Assembly: GCA_041739465.1 (NCBI GenBank)
Contig: JBGSNX010000008.1
Span: 62,001 to 126,000, forward strand
DNA: 64,000 nt
Reading direction: 5' to 3'
Source of the DNA: BOKV01 sp041739465
GTDB taxonomy: Bacteria; Pseudomonadota; Alphaproteobacteria; Rhizobiales; Rhizobiaceae
A program made the position numbers and the translations under genes. The notes below the pieces were generated by a model. The model made no database searches and had not been told where the DNA came from. It saw only the letters and a program-made list of their open reading frames with translations. Of this stretch, positions 9,790-18,816 are shown piece by piece; the stretch's first letter is position 1, and each line of letters starts with the position of its first letter.

Positions 9790-9972
9790 CTACTTCGCCT
9801 TTTGCTTCCTTTGCGCGTCCGCATAAGCCTTCAGCACTTTCCACTTGTGGGTGAGGTGCCCCTTGCCTAGTGCCTCGAACCAGAGAAACACCTCTGCATC
9901 GAGCTTCAGGTGCAGCGATTTCTGCTCTTTCAGGACGATAAACTCGGCCTCTTGCCAGAAGCTCGTAGGCAT
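9790..9972 (-). CDS. BrnA-antitoxin-like small protein (60 aa)
   Basis: The segment HLKLDAEVFLWFEALGKG followed by KVLKAYADAQRKQ resembles the C-terminal ribbon-helix-helix part of BrnA-family antitoxins (xxxRLDADVLEWFKxxGKGYQTRINAVLRAY). It starts at the ATG at 9972, eight bases after the guaD stop, so it probably rides on the guaD transcript. An in-frame start at 10008 would overlap guaD. No BrnT toxin is visible on either side. The match is from memory of the family and moderate only. Confidence 0.6.
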   Translation of the reverse strand: MPTSFWQEAEFIVLKEQKSLHLKLDAEVFLWFEALGKGHLTHKWKVLKAYADAQRKQKAK

Positions 9973-9980
9973 TTCCCGGC

Positions 9981-11273
9981 CTACTTCACCCGCCTGCCAC
10001 GAACCCAAGTCTCCTTTACCGCTCGGTCGTCGCCAAGGATCATTAGCGCAAACAGCATGTCATGCAGGCTTTGCGAAAGTTCGTGCCGCGCAGCCATCAA
10101 TGGCGTGGCGGCGGGGTCGAGCACGGCAATGTCTGCAAAATGGCCGGACCGCAAAGCTCCCGCCTCGTGGTCCAGATAGAGCAATTGCGCATTGCCCAGC
10201 GTTGCCATGTAGAAGGCATCGAAGGCGGAGATGCGCTCGCCATGCAATTGCGAGACAACATAGGCGTCACGCATCGTTGCCAGCATTGAATAGGAAGTAC
10301 CGCCACCAATGTCACAGCCTATGCCAACGCTGACGGGATGCGATCCGCGCCGCGCCTTGTGATAGCCGAAGAGGCCGGACCCCAGGAAATTGTTCGAGGT
10401 CGGACAATGGACAATCGAGGCACCCGATTCCGATAGCCGGGCAAGCTCGCGCTCTGACAAATGAATGCCATGCGCAAAAAATGCCTTCTCCGACAAAAGG
10501 CCGTAATGGTCGTAGACGTCGGTGTAGTCGCGTGACCACGGGAATGCCCGCGCCACTGTTTCAATTTCCAGCCGGTTTTCCGAAAGATGCGTCTGGAAAT
10601 GCAGGTCGGGATGCTCCCGCTTGAGTGCTCCAACCGCTTCCAACTGCGCCTCGCTGGAAGTTACTGCAAAGCGGGGCGTGATGGCATATTGCAGTCGGTC
10701 AACGCCGTGCCATTTGACTATGAACGCCTTGCTTTCATCATATCCGCGTTGGGGGGTGTCGGTCAGGCCAGAAGGCGCATTGCAATCCATCATGGTCTTG
10801 CCCGATATCATCGCCATTCCCTGCGCCTGAGCCTCAGTGAACAGTGCATCCAGCGCGACCGGGTGAATGGTGGAAAAGGCAAGGCACGAGGTTATGCCGT
10901 TGCGCAACAATTCGCCAACGAAGGCACTCGCCGCCTTGGCAGCAAACCCTTCGTCCGCATAGCGCTGCTCTTCGATGAAAGTGTACCGGTTCAGCCAGTC
11001 GAGCAGGTCCTTGCCATAGGCCGCAAGCATCCGGTGCTGCGGATAATGAAGGTGCGCATCAATGAACCCCGGCAGTATCAGTGCCTGGCGATGGTCGGTC
11101 TCCGGCAGGCCTGCATATGCACCAGGCAGGCTCGCCCGTTCGCCCTCCCATGCGATGCGCCCGTCATCACCAATGACGACAGCGCCGCGTTCGCGGTGAC
11201 GAAACGACTTCCCTTCGCCAACCACCAAAGGGTCATCGAGAAAGGAAAGGGTCTGGCCGGTAAGGATGTGCAT
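9981..11273 (-). CDS. guaD: Guanine deaminase
   Basis: Zinc amidohydrolase converting guanine to xanthine, which XdhAB can then oxidise. About 430 residues. The metal ligands appear in order: GFIDAHLHYPQH, FQTHLSEN, FFAHGIHL and the late aspartate in GIGCDIGGGTS. The start at the ATG at 11273 follows GGGAAACTTC and gives the usual N-terminus (ILTGQTLSFLDDP); the longer frame from 11339 adds residues that do not look coding. It is transcribed divergently from the homospermidine synthase gene. Confidence 0.93.
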   Translation of the reverse strand: MHILTGQTLSFLDDPLVVGEGKSFRHRERGAVVIGDDGRIAWEGERASLPGAYAGLPETDHRQALILPGFIDAHLHYPQHRMLAAYGKDLLDWLNRYTFIEEQRYADEGFAAKAASAFVGELLRNGITSCLAFSTIHPVALDALFTEAQAQGMAMISGKTMMDCNAPSGLTDTPQRGYDESKAFIVKWHGVDRLQYAITPRFAVTSSEAQLEAVGALKREHPDLHFQTHLSENRLEIETVARAFPWSRDYTDVYDHYGLLSEKAFFAHGIHLSERELARLSESGASIVHCPTSNNFLGSGLFGYHKARRGSHPVSVGIGCDIGGGTSYSMLATMRDAYVVSQLHGERISAFDAFYMATLGNAQLLYLDHEAGALRSGHFADIAVLDPAATPLMAARHELSQSLHDMLFALMILGDDRAVKETWVRGRRVK

Positions 11274-11446
11274 GAAGTTTCCCGCTCGCGTTTCAATCCC
11301 TGCAATTTGGCCCGCGGCGCGGCCCTGTGCAACAGGCAAACCGATCCCTTACGCCTGTGGCAAAGCGCACACACCTTTATTGCAGGGGCAAAACGTGGCA
11401 CACCAGCTTGGATACCGTTGAAACAACACAGGAGAACAAACTGAAA

Positions 11447-12892
11447 ATGACAATTGGTAACTGGCCGGTCCATGGCGAAATAACCGGTCCGATCGTGATG
11501 ATCGGATTTGGATCAATCGGGCGCGGAACGCTGCCCCTGATCGAGCGGCATTTCAAATTCGACAAATCCCGTCTGTTGGTCATTGACCCCAAAGACACCG
11601 ACAAGTCGGTCATCGAAAAGCATGGAGCGCGATATCTGCAGGCCTCTGTCACCGAAAAGAATTTCCGCAAGCTGCTCAAGCCTTTGCTGACCGAAGGCGG
11701 CGGGCAAGGCTTCTGCGTCAACCTCTCGGTTGATACCTCATCGCTGGAAATCATGAAGTTCTGCCGGGAGCTCGGCGTTTTGTACGTCGACACGGTCATC
11801 GAGCCATGGCCAGGTTTTTACTTCAACAAGAAGTCGGGCAACGCTGCGCGCACAAACTATGCCTTGCGCGAAACGCTGCTTGAAGAGAAACGCAAGAACC
11901 CGGGCGGCGCGACCGCCGTTTCGTGCTGTGGCGCCAATCCGGGCATGGTCTCCTGGTTCGTCAAGCAGGCACTGGTGAACCTTGCCAACGACACCGGCCT
12001 GAAATTCAAGGAGCCCGCTCAGCATGACCGCGAGGGCTGGGCCAAGCTGATGAAAAAGCTGGGCGTCAAGGGCGTTCACATCGCCGAGCGTGACACCCAG
12101 CGCACCAGATCACCAAAGCCGATGGGCGTGTTCTGGAACACCTGGTCGGTCGAAGGTTTCATCTCCGAAGGCTTGCAGCCTGCTGAACTGGGCTGGGGTA
12201 GCCACGAAAAATGGATGCCGAAAAACGCCCGCAAACAGAAAAAGGGCAACAAGGCAGCGATCTACCTTGAGCAGCCCGGTGCAAACACCCGTGTGCGCAC
12301 ATGGTGCCCGACACCCGGACCGCAATACGGCTTCCTTGTAACCCACAACGAGGCCATTTCAATTTCCGACTATTTCACCGTGCGCGACAAGGATGGCAAA
12401 GTAGCCTTCCGCCCGACCTGTCATTACGCCTATCACCCGTCGAACGACGCCGTGCTTTCGCTGCATGAAATGTTCGGAGCTGAAGGCAAGGCACAGGAAA
12501 AATTCCACGTTCTCAATGAGAGCGAACTGGTTGATGGCAGCGATGAACTCGGGGTGCTGCTCTATGGCCACAAGAAGAATGCGTATTGGTATGGATCCCA
12601 ACTGACGCTGGAAGAGGCACGCAAACTTGCTCCTTACCAGAACGCCACCGGTTTGCAGGTGACTTCAGCAGTGCTCGCCGGAATGGTCTGGGCGGTCGAA
12701 AACCCTGCTGCCGGCATCGTTGAGGCAGATGAAATGGACTACAAGCGCTGCCTTGAAGTGCAAAAGCCTTATCTGGGTCCGGTAAAAGGCTATTACACCG
12801 ACTGGAACCCGTTGGTTGGCCGCCTTGACCTGTTCGAGGAAGATCTCGACACCAAGGACCCATGGCAGTTCCGCAACATCCTGGTGCGGTAA
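11447..12892 (+). CDS. hss: Homospermidine synthase
   Basis: NAD-dependent enzyme making sym-homospermidine from putrescine or spermidine and putrescine, the main polyamine of many alphaproteobacteria. 481 residues from the ATG at 11447, preceded by AGGAG (11430-11434). The Rossmann motif MIGFGSIGRG lies at the N-terminus, and CCGANPGMVSW and GWGSHEKWMP are typical of this family. Cytoplasmic. The 174-bp gap to guaD holds the divergent promoters. It converges with the SMP-30-like gene with only 3 bp between the stops and no visible terminator. Confidence 0.93.
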   Translation: MTIGNWPVHGEITGPIVMIGFGSIGRGTLPLIERHFKFDKSRLLVIDPKDTDKSVIEKHGARYLQASVTEKNFRKLLKPLLTEGGGQGFCVNLSVDTSSLEIMKFCRELGVLYVDTVIEPWPGFYFNKKSGNAARTNYALRETLLEEKRKNPGGATAVSCCGANPGMVSWFVKQALVNLANDTGLKFKEPAQHDREGWAKLMKKLGVKGVHIAERDTQRTRSPKPMGVFWNTWSVEGFISEGLQPAELGWGSHEKWMPKNARKQKKGNKAAIYLEQPGANTRVRTWCPTPGPQYGFLVTHNEAISISDYFTVRDKDGKVAFRPTCHYAYHPSNDAVLSLHEMFGAEGKAQEKFHVLNESELVDGSDELGVLLYGHKKNAYWYGSQLTLEEARKLAPYQNATGLQVTSAVLAGMVWAVENPAAGIVEADEMDYKRCLEVQKPYLGPVKGYYTDWNPLVGRLDLFEEDLDTKDPWQFRNILVR

Positions 12893-12895
12893 CGA

Positions 12896-13762
12896 TCAGC
12901 CAATCACCACGTCCGGCTCCCATTTGGGCCGGACATCGGTCTCGATGCGAAACGTGAAGCCGGCCTGCGGGTCGGCTTTTCGTTTTTCGGCGCCCATTCC
13001 CTGCCAGGCGCTGGTGACGGCAAACCCACCGGGAATGAATGTCGGGCAGCTGGTCTGGCTGGCCGGCAGTGCGATAGAGCGGATGCGCTTTGCATCCGAA
13101 GAATAGCAGTCAAGCCGCGCCGCACCCCAGCGCGCATTCCAGATGTTTCCATCGGCATCGGTGACCGAGCCATCGAGCCAGCCGTTTTCGCCGCTGGTGT
13201 CGAGGAAGGGCTGCGCCTCACATTTGGGCATTCCGGTTTCCGGGTCGCAATCCACCCGCATCAGGACATTTTTGGCCGTGTCGGTGAAATACCCGGTGCG
13301 CCCGTCCGCTGAAAAGCAAATCGAATTGGGAATGGAGATGCCGCTGTACAACTGGCGCAGTTCCCCGGCACGATACCAGTAGATTGCGCCGGCTTCCGGT
13401 TCGGCCTGCTTGCCCATGGTGCCTATCCACAACGCACCACTGGGATGCACTCTACCGTCATTGGAGCGCGTCTTCTCGTTGCGCGGCTCCAGCGGCATAT
13501 GAAGGGTCAGCGTCCCGCTTGCCACGTCGCGAATATAAAGCCCGTTTTCCATTGCCAGCAATTGCCGCCCAGAATCCACGCGGGCAATCGCGCTGCCCAT
13601 GTACGGAAGGTCGTGAACCTTTGTGAAGCCATTTGCGATGGCATGCTCGAACAGTTTCTTGCCAACAATGTCAAACCACCAAAGCGTCCCGGTGTGCGGA
13701 TCGAAGGATGGCCCCTCGCCGAGGTGGCAGTCTGTTGCATTGAGTATTGATACTTTTTCCAT
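12896..13762 (-). CDS. SMP-30/gluconolactonase/LRE-family protein
   Basis: A 288-residue six-bladed propeller of the regucalcin/gluconolactonase family, probably a sugar lactonase. Family features are the metal-binding Glu in LGEGPSFD near residue 17, RSNDGRVHPSGALWIGTM, and NSICFSADGRTGYFTDT. The start at the ATG at 13762 has GGAG and GGGGAG just upstream. It lies 17 bp after the MFS transporter gene on the same strand, suggesting one operon in which the transporter might import the sugar acid. The substrate is not determinable. Confidence 0.85.
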   Translation of the reverse strand: MEKVSILNATDCHLGEGPSFDPHTGTLWWFDIVGKKLFEHAIANGFTKVHDLPYMGSAIARVDSGRQLLAMENGLYIRDVASGTLTLHMPLEPRNEKTRSNDGRVHPSGALWIGTMGKQAEPEAGAIYWYRAGELRQLYSGISIPNSICFSADGRTGYFTDTAKNVLMRVDCDPETGMPKCEAQPFLDTSGENGWLDGSVTDADGNIWNARWGAARLDCYSSDAKRIRSIALPASQTSCPTFIPGGFAVTSAWQGMGAEKRKADPQAGFTFRIETDVRPKWEPDVVIG

Positions 13763-13779
13763 CGCTCCCCGCTCCAGTC

Positions 13780-15015
13780 TCAGGTGCGCCCGTCAAGACG
13801 GCGGGCCTTGCGCAATTCCGGAAACAGCCAAGCCCAAAGCCCTGCGATGGCGACAGCGCCGATCCCGCCGAAAACCACAGCTGGAACCGCTCCGACCAAA
13901 GCTGCCATGGATCCGGCCCGGAAACTTCCCAACTCGTTGGATGCACCAACAAAGACCATGTTGACGGCGTTGACACGCCCGCGCAACCGGTCTGGCGTCC
14001 ATATCTGGATGAGTGTCTCGCGGATATAGACGCTGACCATGTCTGCAGCGCCCGCCGCTGCAAGCGCTGCAATGGAAACCCAGGCGAGCGTCGAAAATCC
14101 GAAAACCGTGGTGAACACGCCAAACAGAGCCACACATGCAAACATGATCCGCCCCGCATGGTCCCTGATAGGCGTACCGGTTAGCAACACCGCAACGCCG
14201 ATAGCACCAATGCCCGGCGCAGCCCGCAAAAGGCCGAGCCCGGTTGGGCCAAGTTCAAGGATGTCGCGGGCATAGACTGGCAAAAGCGCCACGGCGCCCC
14301 CGAGCAGAACCGCAAAAAGATCAAGGGAAATGGCGCCGAGAACGACCTTCTCTTTCCAGATATAGGCAAAACCTCCCAGAAAGTCTGAAAACGAGGCACG
14401 CTCGGATGTCTTGCCCTCATGCTCCTGCTGAATGGTAAAAGACAACCAGGCGGCAGCAAGCATCATCACGGTTGCCGTGCCATAGGCGGCTTGCGGCGAA
14501 ATCCCGTAGAGCAAGCCACCCAATGCGGGGCCGACAATCGATGCCAGTTGCCATGCAGATGAATTCCAGGCCACCGCATTGGCAAACAATGGCACCGGAA
14601 CAATGTTTGGCAGCAATGCGGACGATGCGGGGCCGAAGAATGCCCGGGCTATTCCAAACACAGCGATGATCATGAAAACCGCTGTGGCGCTGATGCCGCC
14701 AGTGATGGTCAGTGCCAAAAGAGCAATGGCGCAGCCTGCTTCGACAATCGCGGAAATGCCCATGATCATCCGCCGGCCGAAACGATCAGCGGCCATGCCT
14801 GTCACGAACACCAGCAACAAGGCTGGCATGAACTCGATCAGGCCAATCAGGCCCAAGTCAAACGGATTGCGCGTGAGATCGTAGATCTGCCAGCCCACCG
14901 CCACAGTAACGATCTGCACAGCCATCGTCGCTGCAAAGCGCGCAAGCCAGTAGCGCATGAACGCGGGATGGGCAAAGGCCGCATAACGCGACGTGTCGGT
15001 CGGGGTCTGGAACAT
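13780..15015 (-). CDS. MFS transporter (EntS-like family)
   Basis: A 411-residue inner-membrane protein with about twelve hydrophobic segments. Between the first helices is GMAADRFGRRMIMG, a major-facilitator signature, and RVNAVNMVFVGASNELGS in the second half resembles the EntS/MFS_3 subgroup. The ATG at 15015 has AGCGGA upstream. Overlapping functions with the adjacent SMP-30 gene are likely because of the 17-bp spacing. Direction of transport and substrate are unknown. Confidence 0.85.
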   Translation of the reverse strand: MFQTPTDTSRYAAFAHPAFMRYWLARFAATMAVQIVTVAVGWQIYDLTRNPFDLGLIGLIEFMPALLLVFVTGMAADRFGRRMIMGISAIVEAGCAIALLALTITGGISATAVFMIIAVFGIARAFFGPASSALLPNIVPVPLFANAVAWNSSAWQLASIVGPALGGLLYGISPQAAYGTATVMMLAAAWLSFTIQQEHEGKTSERASFSDFLGGFAYIWKEKVVLGAISLDLFAVLLGGAVALLPVYARDILELGPTGLGLLRAAPGIGAIGVAVLLTGTPIRDHAGRIMFACVALFGVFTTVFGFSTLAWVSIAALAAAGAADMVSVYIRETLIQIWTPDRLRGRVNAVNMVFVGASNELGSFRAGSMAALVGAVPAVVFGGIGAVAIAGLWAWLFPELRKARRLDGRT

Positions 15016-15109
15016 GGAAATCCGCTGGGTCAGAAAAGGCCGGGATTATTGCTCTAGGCTCAATCGGGCTGCATGCCAATGCAGTTTCATTGAACTGCCG
15101 GTCAACCGT

Positions 15110-18100
15110 TCAGAACTTGCCGATGACGTTGATGAAAACGCCCTGGTCGTCCCAGGTCAGGTCGGTAAGGTCGTCGCTGAACCTGCCGAAATTGTAGCCG
15201 ACACCCAGCTTCAGATTGTCGCCGATGTGGCGATAAACGCCAGCAAGCAACCCGAAATTGACCTGTTCCAACTCCGACATCCAAAGGGCACGGCCTTCGA
15301 TCATGACATCCCAGTTGTGAACGAGATGGTAGTCAAGCCGCAAGACACCAAGCTGCGCCGTGGAATTTTCGAAGTCATCGGTGCTGCGGTCCCAGTTGAT
15401 CCTGCCGAGGCGCACGCCGTATTTGCCGCCCACCGACAGCCGCTCGTTGAGATCATAAATGAAGTCGGCTGACAGCACATGGCTCTGCTGACGCGGACCG
15501 GCGAGCTGGTCATTGGCATTGACCTGGCTGGGTCCGGGCAGATCGTGTAGATAGCTGTACTTGAAAAGTCCGTTCAGCCGGTCGCTCTCAACCGGGCGGT
15601 AGGCAAAGCCGACACTGGCTTCAATATAGTCGCCATCAAGGATGACGCTTTCATCCGAACGCGAAATGGCCGCATCGGCCTTGGCGAGGAAACGCCAGTC
15701 CCTGGATACCTGCACACCCCAGTTTGCCGTGGCAAGCCATGTGTCGCGGTCTTCCGTGGTGCCGGACAATGCATCTTCAAACCGCGCTTCCAGTTTTACG
15801 CCCGCAGAATGGTTTTCACCTGAATAGGCGGCGGAGCCGGACACCGCGAGACGCTCAAAATCGCCACTCACTTCGTCGCGAATTTCGCCTGCTTCCACTG
15901 ATGCACCCAGTTTCCAGGATGGCTCAGGCGTGAAGGTCAGGCCGTACCCATGGGTGAGGGAATGCTGTTGACCCAGGAAATCAAGGTTGTTCTCCGAATA
16001 GATCGAAAGGCTGTCGGATAGCTTGCGGTTAGCGCCCACAACCACCGCGCCGTAGTCGCGGTTGAACGGGTCGTAGCTTTCCATGTCACCAGCCGTGGTG
16101 TCGGGCGAAAGCCGATAGCCCAGATAGTATCGGTCCGAGGCAGTCGGCTCGTAGTGCAATCCGGCCAGAAGGCCAATGCCCGATGTGCCATATGAAATCT
16201 CGCCGCTGGCCGTAAGTTTATCGGTGATCGCTTTTTCTGCGCCAACCCCAACCCGGTCATTGCGCTCGCGTCCGCCTCTGCGCGCAACGGTTGCCTGCCC
16301 GAATATCCATGCAGTGTCAGTATCGTTGAAATGGCGGGTGACCCTGACGCCGACATCGGTGCGTGCGCCATTGTCCCGCGTTGATCCTTCAACATCGGAA
16401 TGGCGCGCAGCAACACCAACTGAAAAGTCCTGATTGACGCGGCGGGTGGCCTCAACCACGCCTTCGCGAACAGACTGTCCGTCGCCGCTCTCCAGCACGT
16501 CATAGCGACCCGAAACCGAGGCCGTTTCACGCGACCCCAGTTCTATGAAGGCACCCATCAAACGCGTGTCGTGCTGAGTATAACGTCCTGGTGCATTGAA
16601 CCCGGCTTCGCGTTCTTCATAATAGGCACCAACATTGCCAGCAACGAGGCCGCCAGAGATGTCGGCGAAATCAAGAACTGCCTTGGCCCGGATTGCATCG
16701 GCGGTTCCGCCGCTGCCTGCGCCCGATACCGGATTGAAAATGAACCCGCCATCGGTGGATTTGACGATGCCAAAAGCATCGCCCTGTGATTGCGCCCATT
16801 CGATCTCGAAGTACGAACGCTCTGCCAGCCGCAACACAAGGTCAGCGCCAACCAATGTCTGGTCTGCATCGCCAGTATCTTCCCGAAAGCCGGTAGCGCC
16901 CACACGCAAATGGTCGGAAAGCCAGGCCTGCGCCCTGCCGCCATAGCTGTAGCCATCAGCATCGAAAGAAAGCGGCGTGTATTCGTAAGTGGCGACCAGA
17001 TAGTACTGGTTTCCGCCCAGTCCGCTCGTCTGCACCGCCGAACTGACCGGCACGGTGGATGCGAGGGGCCGACGCAGGATCACGATGCCCTGCACGTGGT
17101 CCATTTCATAGTCGACGTCCGCACGCAGGGTCTCGCGTGAAAGGGTTATGCCGGTGATCTGGTCACGCTCCTCGATCACGATCTGCTCTGAGCCTGTAGT
17201 AATGTCCTGGCGGCGCAGGAAGTAAACCGATCCCCCGGTACCGCGCATTTCATCCCGGCTTGGCAAGGTGCCCGGTTGCGCGCCAAAAGCTGTTATCGAG
17301 GCTACCGGCTCGCCAAAAGACGTGGAGCGTTCCGAACGCAGTTCCGCAGTGGCGCCGTACAATCCTCGTTCGTAGCGCGCCAGTTCAACGCCATTGATGC
17401 GGGTTTTGAAATTGCCCCACATCACATGGCTGCGGCCTTGATCAACCCGCAGATAAAACTTGCCCGATGTTGGCGCATCTTCAACGGTCGTTGAATCATC
17501 CCCGTAGACCGCATAGTGATCATCCGGATCCAGCTTTCGCAGGAGCTCGCGCGGGTCTTTTCCATCCAGATTGGTGAACAGTTTGTCGAGGTCTTCTTCA
17601 CGCGTATCCATGGCAGCCGTGATGATCGTCGAACCCTTCACTTTGCCTTTGAGATAAAACGCAAGCCGGCCGCGCTGATAGACCGGGCTGTATTCGCCGG
17701 GCGCTGCTGCGGTCAGCGCTTCGCTGTCCTTGCCAAAACGCTTGCCGATGGTGAGATCGGCGATGCCGACATGGAACCATTCGCTCTGCGGGATGTGGAT
17801 TTGCCGCTCGAACTCCAGGCCTTCCCCACCATTGGACTCACGCACCCGGACACGAACCGAATGGTCACCGGCAGGCAGAATGCGCTGCGCAATGAACGAA
17901 TTGCTTGAATCCACAATTGCCGGTTCGCCCTGGACTTCAACGACAGCACCCGCCGGCAGGTCACGGCCATAAACACTGATCTTGCCGCCATGCAGCGGAA
18001 TGTTGGCGATCAGCGCGCGCTTCTCGGCCTCGCCTGGGGTTTGCGACTTGTTGACCGGTTCGAACTTTTCGGCGGTGTCGGTTACAAACAGTGCTGTTGG

Positions 18101-18679
18101 GCCGGTTTCATCATATCGGCCCTGCGCGTCGTAGACCCTCAGCAAATGGACAAGGTCGTTGGTATCGGCGAAAGCCGTGTCGGCAATCCAGACCGCGCGG
18201 CCATCCGGCCCAACAGGTAAAACTGCAACGGGTGCAGCATTGTCAAAGGCAGAGCTTTTTTGTGAGCGGCGATAAAGGCGGATCTCCGCCCTTTCGATCC
18301 ATGCGCCGTAGTTCCACGAAGTGCGGAACTCTACCGGTTCGCCGGGAACCATCGTGCGCCGCTCATGGACAGTGGAAACGGACAATTGCCGTTCTATGTC
18401 GAGCCCGTCAAAGCGCACATCTATGCTGGCGCTGGCAGCAGTGGCCGCAGGTGTGCGCTCGATGCCGGCAACTGTCTGCCCGTCAACCCGGATGGAAATG
18501 CCAGCCTTGGCTATCGCAGGCTCGTTGGCCTTTGCGGAAATCTGGCCCGAAAGCAGCGCTTCAAGGGCTGCAGCGCATTCGCTCGAGCCACCGCAATCGT
18601 CCTGCTGTGCAAATGCGGGCACCATGGCTAAGGCCATGGCGCCCGCAAACAGCGCGCGCGAAACGAATTGAAGCAGCAT
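15110..18679 (-). CDS. Giant outer-membrane beta-barrel protein of the DUF11 cluster
   Basis: About 1189 residues. A signal peptide (MLLQFVSRALFAGAMALAM, AFA-QQ) is followed by a periplasmic region of Ig-like segments to about residue 290 (e.g. RDLPAGAVVEVQGEPAIVD), then about 850 residues of alternating polar and hydrophobic strands rich in Tyr, Gly and Asp. It ends in phenylalanine (GVFINVIGKF), the usual signal for insertion by the Bam complex. I see no TonB box or plug signature, so I do not call it a TonB receptor. It is the last gene of the surface cluster, 137 bp after the 976-aa gene. A TTG at 18688 is an alternative start. It could export or anchor the DUF11 proteins (inference). Confidence 0.75.
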   Translation of the reverse strand: MLLQFVSRALFAGAMALAMVPAFAQQDDCGGSSECAAALEALLSGQISAKANEPAIAKAGISIRVDGQTVAGIERTPAATAASASIDVRFDGLDIERQLSVSTVHERRTMVPGEPVEFRTSWNYGAWIERAEIRLYRRSQKSSAFDNAAPVAVLPVGPDGRAVWIADTAFADTNDLVHLLRVYDAQGRYDETGPTALFVTDTAEKFEPVNKSQTPGEAEKRALIANIPLHGGKISVYGRDLPAGAVVEVQGEPAIVDSSNSFIAQRILPAGDHSVRVRVRESNGGEGLEFERQIHIPQSEWFHVGIADLTIGKRFGKDSEALTAAAPGEYSPVYQRGRLAFYLKGKVKGSTIITAAMDTREEDLDKLFTNLDGKDPRELLRKLDPDDHYAVYGDDSTTVEDAPTSGKFYLRVDQGRSHVMWGNFKTRINGVELARYERGLYGATAELRSERSTSFGEPVASITAFGAQPGTLPSRDEMRGTGGSVYFLRRQDITTGSEQIVIEERDQITGITLSRETLRADVDYEMDHVQGIVILRRPLASTVPVSSAVQTSGLGGNQYYLVATYEYTPLSFDADGYSYGGRAQAWLSDHLRVGATGFREDTGDADQTLVGADLVLRLAERSYFEIEWAQSQGDAFGIVKSTDGGFIFNPVSGAGSGGTADAIRAKAVLDFADISGGLVAGNVGAYYEEREAGFNAPGRYTQHDTRLMGAFIELGSRETASVSGRYDVLESGDGQSVREGVVEATRRVNQDFSVGVAARHSDVEGSTRDNGARTDVGVRVTRHFNDTDTAWIFGQATVARRGGRERNDRVGVGAEKAITDKLTASGEISYGTSGIGLLAGLHYEPTASDRYYLGYRLSPDTTAGDMESYDPFNRDYGAVVVGANRKLSDSLSIYSENNLDFLGQQHSLTHGYGLTFTPEPSWKLGASVEAGEIRDEVSGDFERLAVSGSAAYSGENHSAGVKLEARFEDALSGTTEDRDTWLATANWGVQVSRDWRFLAKADAAISRSDESVILDGDYIEASVGFAYRPVESDRLNGLFKYSYLHDLPGPSQVNANDQLAGPRQQSHVLSADFIYDLNERLSVGGKYGVRLGRINWDRSTDDFENSTAQLGVLRLDYHLVHNWDVMIEGRALWMSELEQVNFGLLAGVYRHIGDNLKLGVGYNFGRFSDDLTDLTWDDQGVFINVIGKF

Positions 18680-18816
18680 TGAAGACAAAACGCCCCCACA
18701 GGGTATGACCGAGACACCTGCTGACGAGCATCGTAAAAAATTCTTTAATAATGGTTAACAAATCCTTCCAGAACATGGTTAAGGAATGGTTTATAGCCCC
18801 GAAACGTATGAAAACA
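18680..18816 (-). promoter_or_regulatory. Candidate promoter region of the barrel gene with two CtrA-type half-sites
   Basis: On the minus strand this gap contains TTAACCAT twice (18751-18758 and 18775-18782, 24 bp apart). TTAACCAT is the CtrA half-site known from Hyphomicrobiales. The first copy sits in a 15-base stretch, TTTGTTAACCATTAT (18748-18762), that is identical to one upstream of ctrA (50646-50660). A G-rich tract (GTGGGGGCG) precedes the start codon. Confidence 0.5.
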
